In this document: positions 24,027 through 31,751 of the stretch, piece after piece | How the letters are laid out: each line of letters begins with the position of its first letter | Position numbering within the stretch: the stretch's first letter is position 1 | Assembly (NCBI GenBank): GCA_951813295.1 | Contig: CATOTI010000002.1 | Location: 3,296,522-3,360,521 of the forward strand | DNA from: an uncultured Pseudomonadales bacterium | GTDB taxonomy: Bacteria; Pseudomonadota; Gammaproteobacteria; Pseudomonadales; Azotimanducaceae | Length of the DNA stretch: 64,000 nucleotides | Reading direction: 5' to 3' | Translations under genes and position numbers: made by a program | Notes under the pieces: model-generated | What the model saw: only the letters and a program-made list of their open reading frames with translations | The model's database searches: none | Told to the model about the DNA's origin: nothing

Positions 24027-25469
24027 TCAAGCCGCGTTGGCGTGCGCGACGTCGAGCAATTCGGCGAATACGTCCTGCGCGGCATCCGCGAGGACATCGA
24101 GATCGGGTAGCAGATTGGGATCACAGATGAACGAGAAGAAGAGCTGTTTGTTGTAGCTCAGAATCGTGATTCCCAAGCCGACGTTGCCGGTGAGGACGAG
24201 GAGTCCGACGGTATCGAGGACCTCGTGGCCGCACATGTACTGCGGCACTTGGACGCCTGGTACGTTCGTGCAGACGAAGTTGATGCCGGCGTTCGGCGGT
24301 CGATAGCCACCGATCGCGGGCGTTGCCGGGATCCGCATGCGCGCGGCGGCGGCGGTCGGATCCATTGCCGTGCCGACGAGCTGGGTCGGCCACATGGCCA
24401 CGGGCGGTACGTGCGGCATCGAGTCCTGCATGAGCGTCATGAGTTGCGCTTCTTCGTTGCGCTTGCTTCGTTGGGTCTCGGCGATGACGGCGTTCAGACG
24501 TTCGGCCGGAGGGATCGGCACCGCCGGTAGCCTCGGGAAGATCGCCGATACTTCGTTGCCGAGCGCACCTTGCTTGTCCTCGGTTCGCACGTTCACCGGA
24601 CACATGATGCGTAAAAAGCCGTCCTCGGCCCGCTCATCTCTTGCCGCGAGGTAGCGTGCAACCGCCTCCGACACGACTGTCAGTACGACATCGTTGATCG
24701 TGCCGCCCAGGGACTTGCGGATCGTGCGGATATCGGCGAAGTCCTGCTTCATCCAGCGCGCGTGACGCTTCGGGCCGACGACGCCGGCATTGAACGGCGT
24801 AGTGACCACGGGCTGAGTCGCGAACTGGCTCATCACACGACTGGCCTGCTGCAGCCGGTTCGCGTTGGCCGCGGCGTTGGCGATGAGGCGCATCGGGTTC
24901 TTTTCGTTGAACGCCTGCATGTTGTCGCGCATCGCGTCGGCGACGAGTTGTGCTGGCGGTGGTGCAGGTTCCGGTTCCCACGGCTCGTTCGGTGGAACGG
25001 GTTCTCCCGCGTCACGTTCGAGGTCGAAGAGAATGAGCGTCAGTTCGACCCCGGAAGCGCCGTCGATCATGGCGTGGTGAGCCATCTGCAGGAGCAATGT
25101 CTTGCCTTCGACGCCCGAGATCATGATGACCTTCCACAGCGGACGTTCGCGCGTGAGCAACGGTTCGTTCAGTGCGACGGCGGTATCGAAAGCGTCCTCG
25201 ACGCTCGCCCCGGCGGGGAGTTCGTGATGCACCACGTGGTTCGAGAGGTCGAATTGCGGGTCGTCGACCCAGATCGGATGCGCGAGGCTGAAAGGTACCT
25301 GCTGGAGCTTTCTTCGGTACGAGGGGACTTGGTGTATGCGCTTCTCGAAGCGATTCATGAGGGCGCGGAAATCGAGTTCGCCGTCGAGTACGTAGACCGA
25401 TGAGATGTGCATCGGGCTGCTGGCGGACTCACCGTAAATGAAAGAAGCGTCTGCTGCGGTCAGTCGCAT
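24027..25469 (-). CDS. Wax ester synthase/diacylglycerol O-acyltransferase (WS/DGAT)
   Basis: This is a 480-residue bifunctional acyltransferase that makes wax esters or triacylglycerol from acyl-CoA. The active-site motif HHAMIDG (His131, His132, Asp136) is intact; the second His is the catalytic one. N-terminal signature MRLTAADASFIYGES, the PLWKVIMISGVEG segment, NDVVLTVVSEAVARYL (the NDVVLA motif of the C-terminal domain) and GINFVCTNVPGVQVPQYMCG also match. The start is ATG 25469. It points to storage-lipid formation, as in Marinobacter, Alcanivorax and actinobacteria. The 181-base gap upstream (25470-25650) contains no gene I can support. Confidence 0.92.
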   Translation of the reverse strand: MRLTAADASFIYGESASSPMHISSVYVLDGELDFRALMNRFEKRIHQVPSYRRKLQQVPFSLAHPIWVDDPQFDLSNHVVHHELPAGASVEDAFDTAVALNEPLLTRERPLWKVIMISGVEGKTLLLQMAHHAMIDGASGVELTLILFDLERDAGEPVPPNEPWEPEPAPPPAQLVADAMRDNMQAFNEKNPMRLIANAAANANRLQQASRVMSQFATQPVVTTPFNAGVVGPKRHARWMKQDFADIRTIRKSLGGTINDVVLTVVSEAVARYLAARDERAEDGFLRIMCPVNVRTEDKQGALGNEVSAIFPRLPAVPIPPAERLNAVIAETQRSKRNEEAQLMTLMQDSMPHVPPVAMWPTQLVGTAMDPTAAAARMRIPATPAIGGYRPPNAGINFVCTNVPGVQVPQYMCGHEVLDTVGLLVLTGNVGLGITILSYNKQLFFSFICDPNLLPDLDVLADAAQDVFAELLDVAHANAA

Positions 25470-25650
25470 GATGATCTCAAGTGGGTGAAGGGGCTCGAGG
25501 CGAAGCCGTCGTCGGATGCGTGCGTGGTTGAGGCGGGGGCGTCGAACGTCCCCAGACGCCGGGGGCGAAACGGCTATCGACGAGCGGGCGCGATTCTATT
25601 CAACAATCGCGCCAAACGCTCGTGTAGGTCGTGCAATCGTTGCGTCGGTC

Positions 25651-26598
25651 CTAACGGAAGTTCGGGACGACCTCTTCGGCGAAGAGTTGCGCCGGTTCCT
25701 TGGTGTCCTTGCCGAAGAATTCGATGACGAACATCGTGCAGCCAAGGTCGATGTGCTTCTGGATCTTTTCGGAGCATTGCTCGGGCGTGCCGGTAATCGC
25801 CAGCGGGCCCATCGGGTCACCCATGTGGCCGCCAAAGATCTTCTGTGCGGTCTCGGCCATGGGCTTGGCCCTCGCTTCGTCGGGCGCGATCGTCACGAGA
25901 CACTGCTGGCTTTTGACGATCTCGTCGGGATCGCGGTCGATCTCGTCGCAATGACGCTTCAAGACCTCGATCTTGTGCGCGAGGTCCGGTTGGCTACCGG
26001 CGAGGTTGTTCCAGATATCGGCTTCGCGTGCGACGAGTTTCAACGTGACCTTCTCGCCGCCTCCGCCGATGAGCACCGGGACCTTGCGTGGCGGTTTGGG
26101 CTGACAGACGACCTGATCGGCCTTGACGAAATCGCCGTCGAACGTGACTTCCGACTCGTCTTCCGACCACATGCGCCTGAAGAGTTCGACGGTTTCCTCC
26201 AACTGCTTGAGCCGGTCGCGGACGGATAGGAACGGCATGCCGAAGTCAGTGAACTCGCGCTGCATCCAACCGCCGCCGAGGCCGGCGATGACGCGGCCGC
26301 CCGCAATGCTATCGGCGGTCGCGATCACTTTGCCGAGCTGCGCGGGGTTGCGCATGCCGGCTGGGGTCACCAACGTTCCGATCTCGACATGATCGGTGAT
26401 GGCCGCGACCGCGGAAATCATCGTCCATGCCTCGAGTATCGGTAGCTGCGGAGACTGCGGTCCGTAGAGGTGATCGCACACCCATAGTGAGTCGTAACCC
26501 ATCTCCTCGAACGCGATCGACGCGTCACGCGCGGCGACCCAGGGTCGCTTGATTTGCGGAAGTGTTGCACCGAAATGTGCGCGGGCCGATTGGGCCAT
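25651..26598 (-). CDS. LLM-class F420-dependent-type oxidoreductase
   Basis: This 315-residue protein is read from ATG 26598 (MAQSARAHFGATLPQ) with a strong GAGGGGGGAT site; the longer open frame upstream is ignored. It shows the family pattern GYDSLWVCDHLYGPQ, IEIGTLVTPAGMRNPAQLGK-like second strand, GGRVIAGLGGGWMQREFTDFG and KVPVLIGGGGEKVTLKL. GGGWMQREF and the PILIGGGGE-type segment are typical of F420-linked LLM enzymes of actinobacteria. It is divergent from the NHL-repeat gene, with an inverted repeat between them. Substrate unknown. Confidence 0.86.
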   Translation of the reverse strand: MAQSARAHFGATLPQIKRPWVAARDASIAFEEMGYDSLWVCDHLYGPQSPQLPILEAWTMISAVAAITDHVEIGTLVTPAGMRNPAQLGKVIATADSIAGGRVIAGLGGGWMQREFTDFGMPFLSVRDRLKQLEETVELFRRMWSEDESEVTFDGDFVKADQVVCQPKPPRKVPVLIGGGGEKVTLKLVAREADIWNNLAGSQPDLAHKIEVLKRHCDEIDRDPDEIVKSQQCLVTIAPDEARAKPMAETAQKIFGGHMGDPMGPLAITGTPEQCSEKIQKHIDLGCTMFVIEFFGKDTKEPAQLFAEEVVPNFR

Positions 26599-26618
26599 GA
26601 GATCCCCCCTCGAGATTG

Positions 26619-26640
26619 GCGAACGGCGTCCTGCGTTCGC
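26619..26640. promoter_or_regulatory. Operator-like dyad between divergent genes
   Basis: GCGAACG (26619-26625), an eight-base spacer and CGTTCGC (26634-26640) form a perfect 7-bp inverted repeat in the 104-base region between the LLM and NHL-repeat genes. Its size and place suit a dimeric regulator; the HTH gene at 27702 is the nearest candidate. Confidence 0.3.
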
Positions 26641-26708
26641 GACGGCGTGCAAGAAACGACGCGTGCTAGCCTACCACCGTTCAGTGGGTCGATTGTTTTG
26701 AGGTGGGC

Positions 26709-27677
26709 GTGGCCGGTATCGAATACGAGGTGCTCGAGGGCTGGGAGAAGCTGCCGGAGGGCTGGAGCTTCGTCGAGGTGGCGGGCGTCGCCACGGACTC
26801 GCAAGACCGGGTCTATGTGTTCAATCGGGGCGAGCACCCGATGATCGTTTTCGACGCCGATGGGCATTTCCTCGAGGCCTGGGGCGAGGGCGTATTCACC
26901 AACCCGCACGGCATCTTCATCGGCAACGACGACACCATCTACTGTGCCGACAACTTCGATCACACCGTGCGGATCTTCGAGCGGGATGGAACGCTCGTCC
27001 ACACGCTCGGCGAACCGGGCCAACCATCCGATACGGGCTTCGTGCCCGGTGAGACCCCGGTTCAGTTCGGCGGCGATCCTTTCAACATGGTGACCAATGT
27101 CGTCCTCGACAGCGGCGGTGATCTTTTCGTTTCCGACGGCTACGGCAACGCGCGCGTACATCGTTTTTCGCCCGATGGCACGCATTTGAAGTCCTGGGGT
27201 GAGCCGGGCGGCGGACCGGGCCAGTTCCGCCTGCCGCATGCGATCGCCGTCGACCAGGACGATCGAATTTACGTCGCGGATCGGGAGAACTCCCGCATTC
27301 AGGTCTTCGACAACGACGGCAACTATCTTCGCGAGTGGGACCACGTCATCCGGCCGGACGACCTCTACATCGACCGCGAGGGCATCCTCTACGTGGCCGA
27401 ACTCGGCGAAATCGCGGGGCGCAGCCCCGACATCGAAATCCTCCCGCATACACCACATGCGCGCGTGTCGCTGCTCGACCTCGACGGCAACGTCATCCAT
27501 CGCTTTGGTGGCGACGATCCCGTGCGGCCGGGCAATTTCTTTGCACCGCACGGTATCTGGGCGGATTCCAAGGGTGATCTGTATGTCGCCGAGGTGATTT
27601 ACAGCGGTGGTGGAAATCGCGGACTGGTTCCGCTCGACATGCATTCCCTGCAGAAATTCGTGCGGATTCGCGAGTAG
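26709..27677 (+). CDS. NHL-repeat beta-propeller protein (peptidylglycine-lyase-like)
   Basis: This protein has about 322 residues, taken from GTG 26709 with GAGG a few bases upstream; GTG 26703 would add two residues. It consists of NHL-type blades: GVATDSQDRVYVFNRGEHPMIVFD, NPHGIFIGNDDTIYCADNFDHTVRIFE, and repeated units such as LPHAIAVDQDDRIYVADRENSRIQVFD. This fits a six-bladed propeller of the kind seen in peptidyl-alpha-hydroxyglycine lyase domains, and many bacterial copies are annotated that way without proof. No signal peptide is present at this start, so a cytoplasmic place is likely. It is followed after 24 bases by the HTH regulator gene. Confidence 0.82.
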   Translation: MAGIEYEVLEGWEKLPEGWSFVEVAGVATDSQDRVYVFNRGEHPMIVFDADGHFLEAWGEGVFTNPHGIFIGNDDTIYCADNFDHTVRIFERDGTLVHTLGEPGQPSDTGFVPGETPVQFGGDPFNMVTNVVLDSGGDLFVSDGYGNARVHRFSPDGTHLKSWGEPGGGPGQFRLPHAIAVDQDDRIYVADRENSRIQVFDNDGNYLREWDHVIRPDDLYIDREGILYVAELGEIAGRSPDIEILPHTPHARVSLLDLDGNVIHRFGGDDPVRPGNFFAPHGIWADSKGDLYVAEVIYSGGGNRGLVPLDMHSLQKFVRIRE

Positions 27678-27701
27678 CGATCCGAACCAGCAGGAGGGGC
27701 C

Positions 27702-28442
27702 ATGGGGACACAAACGCGCCGGCTCGTCGATTCACTCAAACGCGCCCTGAAAGCGGCGGGGATCACCTACCGGGACGTCGCTGCCGCGCTATCGCTGAGT
27801 GAATCCCGCGTGAAACGTCTCTTTGCGGATGCCGACTTCTCGCTCGACCGCTTGGAGACGATCTGTGCGCTCGCCGATATTTCCTTGAGCGATTTGATCC
27901 GCGGCGCGGCGGCCGATGATGACCGGCCCGTGCGCTTGTCGCTCGATCAGGAAAAAGCGCTCGCCGACGATGGCGTCTTGTTGACCGTCTTCTACCTCGT
28001 TCTCGCGGGCTGGACGCAGGAAGACCTGATGGCCAACTACGAGGTGGACGAGATTTTCCTGACGCGGCAATTTGCGGCCCTCGACCGGCTCGGCCTCATC
28101 GACCTCCTGCCTGGCAACCGTGTACGGCTCAAAACCGCGACGGCGATCGACTGGCGCGACGACGGACCGGTGCGCCGGGCTTACGAACGGGCGGCTCTGT
28201 CCGAGTTTCTGTCGGCCGATTTCGAATCGGAATCGGGCGTTCGGCGAACGTTGACCGGGGAACTCTCCGCTCAGTCGGCGGCGATGATCGCCCGCAAGCT
28301 CGACCAGGTGCGTGAGACGTTCGTCGAACTCGTCAAGGTCGATCGCCACCTGCCCGTGGAAGAACGCCGCGGGATGGGTGTGCTGCTGGCCATGCGACCG
28401 TTCGTCTTCTCGGTGCTGAAGTCTCGGCATAAGCCGGATTAG
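27702..28442 (+). CDS. XRE-type helix-turn-helix regulator
   Basis: This is a 246-residue protein with ATG 27702 after an AGGAGGGG ribosome-binding site. An N-terminal Cro/CI-type helix-turn-helix is clear within residues 10-65 (LKAAGITYRDVAAALSLSESRVKRLF, then LDRLETICALADISLSDLI). The rest, about 170 residues, has no recognised domain but resembles the C-terminal part of other proteobacterial XRE proteins of this size (QEKALADDGVLLTVFYLVL). It likely acts as a local regulator. It lies between the NHL-repeat gene and the peptidase-like gene in one orientation, six bases before the latter, so it is probably co-transcribed. Confidence 0.83.
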   Translation: MGTQTRRLVDSLKRALKAAGITYRDVAAALSLSESRVKRLFADADFSLDRLETICALADISLSDLIRGAAADDDRPVRLSLDQEKALADDGVLLTVFYLVLAGWTQEDLMANYEVDEIFLTRQFAALDRLGLIDLLPGNRVRLKTATAIDWRDDGPVRRAYERAALSEFLSADFESESGVRRTLTGELSAQSAAMIARKLDQVRETFVELVKVDRHLPVEERRGMGVLLAMRPFVFSVLKSRHKPD

Positions 28443-28448
28443 CACCTG

Positions 28449-29447
28449 ATGAACGAGGCTTTCGCGACACTCGCTCGAGCGGCCGGTGATATCGAACTGG
28501 CTCGACGCGGGACGAGCGCCGCGGAAATCGAGCGCTTCGAACTGACCGAACCGACGACGATCAGTCTTGATCCAGGCGTTTGTGCCCGTGCAGGGCGCGC
28601 CTTGTGGGAAGCGTCGCGAGGTGGTGACGACCGTCGGCTCTATTGGCGGCGGCTCGCGGGCGTGCACTCTCGACTCGAGTCGGTCGATGCGTTCACGGCT
28701 TTTGAGTTCGCGTCCCGCGGATTCGTAGAACCCACGTCGGTGGCGAGTGATTCCATCGTGGTGGTGACCGGCTTCGACCCGTTCCATCTCGATGACGATG
28801 TTGGCCAGAGCAACCCGTCGGGACACGCCGCACTCGCACTCGATGGCGAGACGATCGGCGCCGCAACGATTATCGGAGCCGTTTTCCCGGTCCGGTTCGA
28901 TGCGTTCGATCGTGGCGTCGTCGAGGCCGTGCTCGGCGGTTGGACGCAAGATCCGCGCGTTCGCGCGATCGTCACCGTGAGCATGGGCCGCGACGGCTTC
29001 GACCTCGAACGTTTTCCGGGGCGGCGACGCTCGAGTGATGCGTTGGATAACGCGAGAGCGCATGGCGGCTGGAGCGCGACGAATCCGGTGCCTTCGACTT
29101 CGGGGCCCGAATTCGTCGAATTTTCGCTGCCTGTCGATCACGCAGCCCGGGTCGCGGGACCATTCGCTGTGCGCGACAACCACCGCGTGCGGACGCTCGA
29201 AGACGGTTGGATCGAGGTGGAGAAGCTCGCTGATCTCGCCGGCAAAACCGCAGTTGACGGATCGGGTGGCGGTTATCTCTCGAACGAGATCGCCTATCGC
29301 GTCGCCCGGTTACGCGATCGATACCGCCCCGACCTCGCCGTCGGCCACATCCATACGCCACGGGTCGTTGGTGCGCCGGCCGAGCAACTCGACGCCATCG
29401 TCGCGCAAACGAGAGATCTGATCGAAGCGGTGGTCGTCTCGCTCTAG
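28449..29447 (+). CDS. Pyroglutamyl peptidase (C15)-like protein with Ser at the catalytic Cys position
   Basis: This is a 332-residue protein. From about residue 103 it looks like pyroglutamyl peptidase I: VVTGFDPFHLDDDVGQSNPS matches VTGFEPFxxxxxNPS, Glu187 lies in DLERF (family E-R-V/A), and VGHIHTP (His300, His302) matches the GFIHxP His motif. In the nucleophile motif GxYxCN, however, it reads GGGYLSNE with Ser278. The N-terminal 100 residues are extra compared with the roughly 215-residue enzymes. Either this is a Ser variant or an inactive paralogue. It follows the HTH gene by six bases, and its TAG shares CTAG (29444-29447) with the convergent DAHP synthase stop. Confidence 0.7.
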   Translation: MNEAFATLARAAGDIELARRGTSAAEIERFELTEPTTISLDPGVCARAGRALWEASRGGDDRRLYWRRLAGVHSRLESVDAFTAFEFASRGFVEPTSVASDSIVVVTGFDPFHLDDDVGQSNPSGHAALALDGETIGAATIIGAVFPVRFDAFDRGVVEAVLGGWTQDPRVRAIVTVSMGRDGFDLERFPGRRRSSDALDNARAHGGWSATNPVPSTSGPEFVEFSLPVDHAARVAGPFAVRDNHRVRTLEDGWIEVEKLADLAGKTAVDGSGGGYLSNEIAYRVARLRDRYRPDLAVGHIHTPRVVGAPAEQLDAIVAQTRDLIEAVVVSL

Positions 29448-30496
29448 GCGGTGCGCGCGGCGACGGCGGCCGCGAGGTTCTCGAGGCATCGAACGGTGTC
29501 GTCCCACGCGATGCAGGCGTCGGTAATGCTCTGGCCGTACGTCAGCTCGTCGGAGAGGTCCTGGCGTCCGGCGACGAGATTGCTCTCGATCATGACACCG
29601 AGGATTCGATCCTCGCCGGCGCGAAGCTGCGCGGCGATGTCGTCACAGACAGCGATCTGGCGCTGGTGGTCCTTGTTGCTGTTAGCGTGGCTCGCGTCGA
29701 CCATCAACCGCGCTGGAAGATCGGCGGCGTCGAGTCGTCCCGCGGTCGCCTCGATCGAATCGCTTCCATAGTTCGTCTGTCCACCGCCGCCCCGCAGGAT
29801 GACGTGGCAGTCGTCGTTGCCGGACGTTGAGAAGATGGCGGAGTGGCCCGCCTTCGTGACGGAAAGGAAGATGTGCTGATGGAGCGCCGATTTCACAGCG
29901 TCGATGGCGACCTGTGTGTCACCGTTCGTGCTGTTCTTGAACCCGATCGGACATGACAATCCCGACGCGAGCTGGCGGTGGATCTGGCTCTCGGTCGTCC
30001 TCGCGCCGATCGCGCCCCACGACACCAGGTCGCCGACGTACTGCGGCGTTATCGGGTCGAGGTATTCGGTACCGGCACCCACGCCCAGCTCGGCGATGTC
30101 GCTCAATAGGCGCCGCGCGATTCTCAACCCCTCGTTGATGTCGAAGCTCGAGTCGAGCGAAGGATCGTTGATGAGCCCTTTCCAGCCGACCGTGGTGCGC
30201 GGCTTCTCGAAGTAGACGCGCATGAGAATGCAGAGATCGTCCGCGAGGTCGTCGGCGAGTCCGCGCAGCTTCTCGGCGTATTCGAGTGCGGCCGCCGTAT
30301 CGTGGATCGAGCATGGCCCGACGACGACGAGCAGCCGACGGGCATCGGCACCGTGGATGATCGCGCTTGCTTCGCGACGCAGTCGAAAGATGAGGCTCGA
30401 AGCCTCCGCCGAGACCGGTAACTCATCGATCAGAGCGGAAGGCGCGAGCACCTCTTCCATGCCGGTGATGCGGACGTCGTCGGTGAGGTACTGCAC
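29444..30496 (-). CDS. 3-Deoxy-7-phosphoheptulonate synthase (class I DAHP synthase)
   Basis: This is a 350-residue enzyme condensing phosphoenolpyruvate with erythrose 4-phosphate, the first step of aromatic amino-acid synthesis. It starts at GTG 30496; the N-terminus VQYLTDDVRITGMEEVLAP aligns with AroG/AroF (NDDLRI...PPVAL). Metal and substrate motifs include VVGPCSIHD (metal-binding Cys), EKPRTTVGWKGLINDP and GARTTESQIHRQL, and LMVDASHANSNKDH. Which feedback type (Phe, Tyr or Trp) cannot be read from this. It is divergent from the holD-like gene, 73 bases away. Confidence 0.93.
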   Translation of the reverse strand: MQYLTDDVRITGMEEVLAPSALIDELPVSAEASSLIFRLRREASAIIHGADARRLLVVVGPCSIHDTAAALEYAEKLRGLADDLADDLCILMRVYFEKPRTTVGWKGLINDPSLDSSFDINEGLRIARRLLSDIAELGVGAGTEYLDPITPQYVGDLVSWGAIGARTTESQIHRQLASGLSCPIGFKNSTNGDTQVAIDAVKSALHQHIFLSVTKAGHSAIFSTSGNDDCHVILRGGGGQTNYGSDSIEATAGRLDAADLPARLMVDASHANSNKDHQRQIAVCDDIAAQLRAGEDRILGVMIESNLVAGRQDLSDELTYGQSITDACIAWDDTVRCLENLAAAVAARTA

Positions 30497-30569
30497 GGGG
30501 GAATGTCCACGGCTCGTTGAGACCGCGGCACACTAGCCGCTCGAATCTGATTGATGCAATGCTTATTCG

Positions 30570-31181
30570 ATGGTCGACCAAGCCACATCGGACGCCAGGC
30601 GAAAGCGGCAGTTTTTTGCTTCCCTCGGGATCGACGTCTGGGTACGCCGCGAGGAGCGTTCATCGAATTCGACGTCGAGCGAATCAGTTCCCGCCGACTC
30701 GGTGGCGCATTCTGATCCGGTCGAGACATCCGCCGTCGCCGCGCCGGTGGATGCGGCCCCGCGCGGTGCGGGTCAAACCGCTACAAAAGAAACCGCGTGG
30801 CCCGCCGCGTTCACGATTCACTGTTTTCACCTGGGGTCCGTGTTCGTCGCGGTCGACGAGGCACTTTGGAGCAAACGCCGGTTTTTCCTCGATGTGGCGC
30901 GCGCCTGGGACGGTTACAGCGCCGCCGAACGCCAGATGGTGCGTTTCGACTGGCCGCAGGGCGGCCTCGATACAGGCGCGGATCGGTCGTTCCAGGCGTT
31001 TTTCGAGCATCAGGCATCGACGGCGAGCCATCGCCTCGTTTGCGGGCCGCTGGTCCTTTTGCTGTTAGGAGAAACACCGCCGGCCGACGTTTCCCGGGTT
31101 GGCGGTGCGGTCTACCTGGATGGACAGACGACACCGGCGGCCAAAATCAGGATATGGCGGCACCTTCTCGAGGCGACGTAG
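30570..31181 (+). CDS. Putative DNA polymerase III psi-like protein (holD position)
   Basis: This is a 203-residue protein whose N-terminus, RKRQFFASLGIDVWVRR, resembles the short leader found in many gammaproteobacterial proteins encoded just before rimI. In E. coli that place is held by holD (psi subunit, order holD-rimI-yjjG-prfC), and here the order is this gene, rimI, prfC. A Ser/Ala/Pro-rich linker (residues 30-70) separates the leader from a C-terminal domain (FTIHCFHLGSVFVAVDEALW ... LVCGPLVLLLLGE), which ends like psi proteins (IWRHLLEAT). The assignment rests on position and a weak resemblance. Start at ATG 30570 is the first good one. Confidence 0.55.
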   Translation: MVDQATSDARRKRQFFASLGIDVWVRREERSSNSTSSESVPADSVAHSDPVETSAVAAPVDAAPRGAGQTATKETAWPAAFTIHCFHLGSVFVAVDEALWSKRRFFLDVARAWDGYSAAERQMVRFDWPQGGLDTGADRSFQAFFEHQASTASHRLVCGPLVLLLLGETPPADVSRVGGAVYLDGQTTPAAKIRIWRHLLEAT

Positions 31182-31190
31182 GCCCTGCGC

Positions 31191-31667
31191 GTGATCGTTC
31201 CGCCGCATCCATCGCTTCGTGTCATGAAAAGCGCGGATCTCGACGAGGTGATCAGCAACGAGGCTGCCGCCTATCAGTTTCCGTGGACTCGCCAGAATTT
31301 CGTCGATTGCCTGCGGTCGCGATACGAGTGTTGGGTGATGGAACTGGAGCAGAAGGTGGTTGGACATGGGCTCGTCAGTGTGGCGGCGGATGAATCACAT
31401 CTTTTGAACGTGTGTATTCACCCGGCGTACCACAGCCATGGGCTTGGCCGACAGTTCACGCGCTTCTTGATGGATCGCGCCAGGTTGCGCGACGCGGGCG
31501 CGATGTTTCTCGAGGTACGGCCGAGCAACGTCCCGGCAGTAGGGCTCTACGAATCCCTCGGTTTTCGGGAGATTGGCCGGCGGCGGGACTACTACCGCGC
31601 GCTCGGCAATCGACGCGAAGACGCGATCGTGATGGCGCTGGAGCTCGAGGGAGGGACCCCGCAGTGA
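31191..31667 (+). CDS. rimI: Ribosomal protein bS18 alanine N-acetyltransferase
   Basis: This is a 158-residue GNAT that acetylates the N-terminal Ala of ribosomal protein S18. RimI hallmarks: FPWTRQNFVDCLRSRYECWVME near the N-terminus, DESHLLNVCIHPAYHSHGLGRQFTRFLM as the acetyl-CoA site, FLEVRPSNVPAVGLYESLGFREIGRRRDYY, and the terminal EDAIVMALEL. It starts at GTG 31191, ten bases after the holD-like gene, and is followed by prfC, in agreement with the classic holD-rimI-prfC order. Confidence 0.93.
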   Translation: MIVPPHPSLRVMKSADLDEVISNEAAAYQFPWTRQNFVDCLRSRYECWVMELEQKVVGHGLVSVAADESHLLNVCIHPAYHSHGLGRQFTRFLMDRARLRDAGAMFLEVRPSNVPAVGLYESLGFREIGRRRDYYRALGNRREDAIVMALELEGGTPQ

Positions 31668-31719
31668 GTGCGATCGGGCGGCGTGCTGCGCGAAACGCGG
31701 GTGCGCCTATCGTCATCTC

Positions 31720-31726
31720 TTATAAT
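31720..31726 (+). promoter_or_regulatory. -10 box (TTATAAT) for prfC
   Basis: A perfect TATAAT at 31721-31726, 25 bases before the prfC ATG, is the best -10 match noticed in the window. The -35 region (CGGGTG at a 17-base spacer) is poor. It would give prfC its own promoter in addition to read-through from rimI. Confidence 0.4.
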
Positions 31727-31751
31727 CGCGCGCCTTTTTGCGGAGCGTGAC

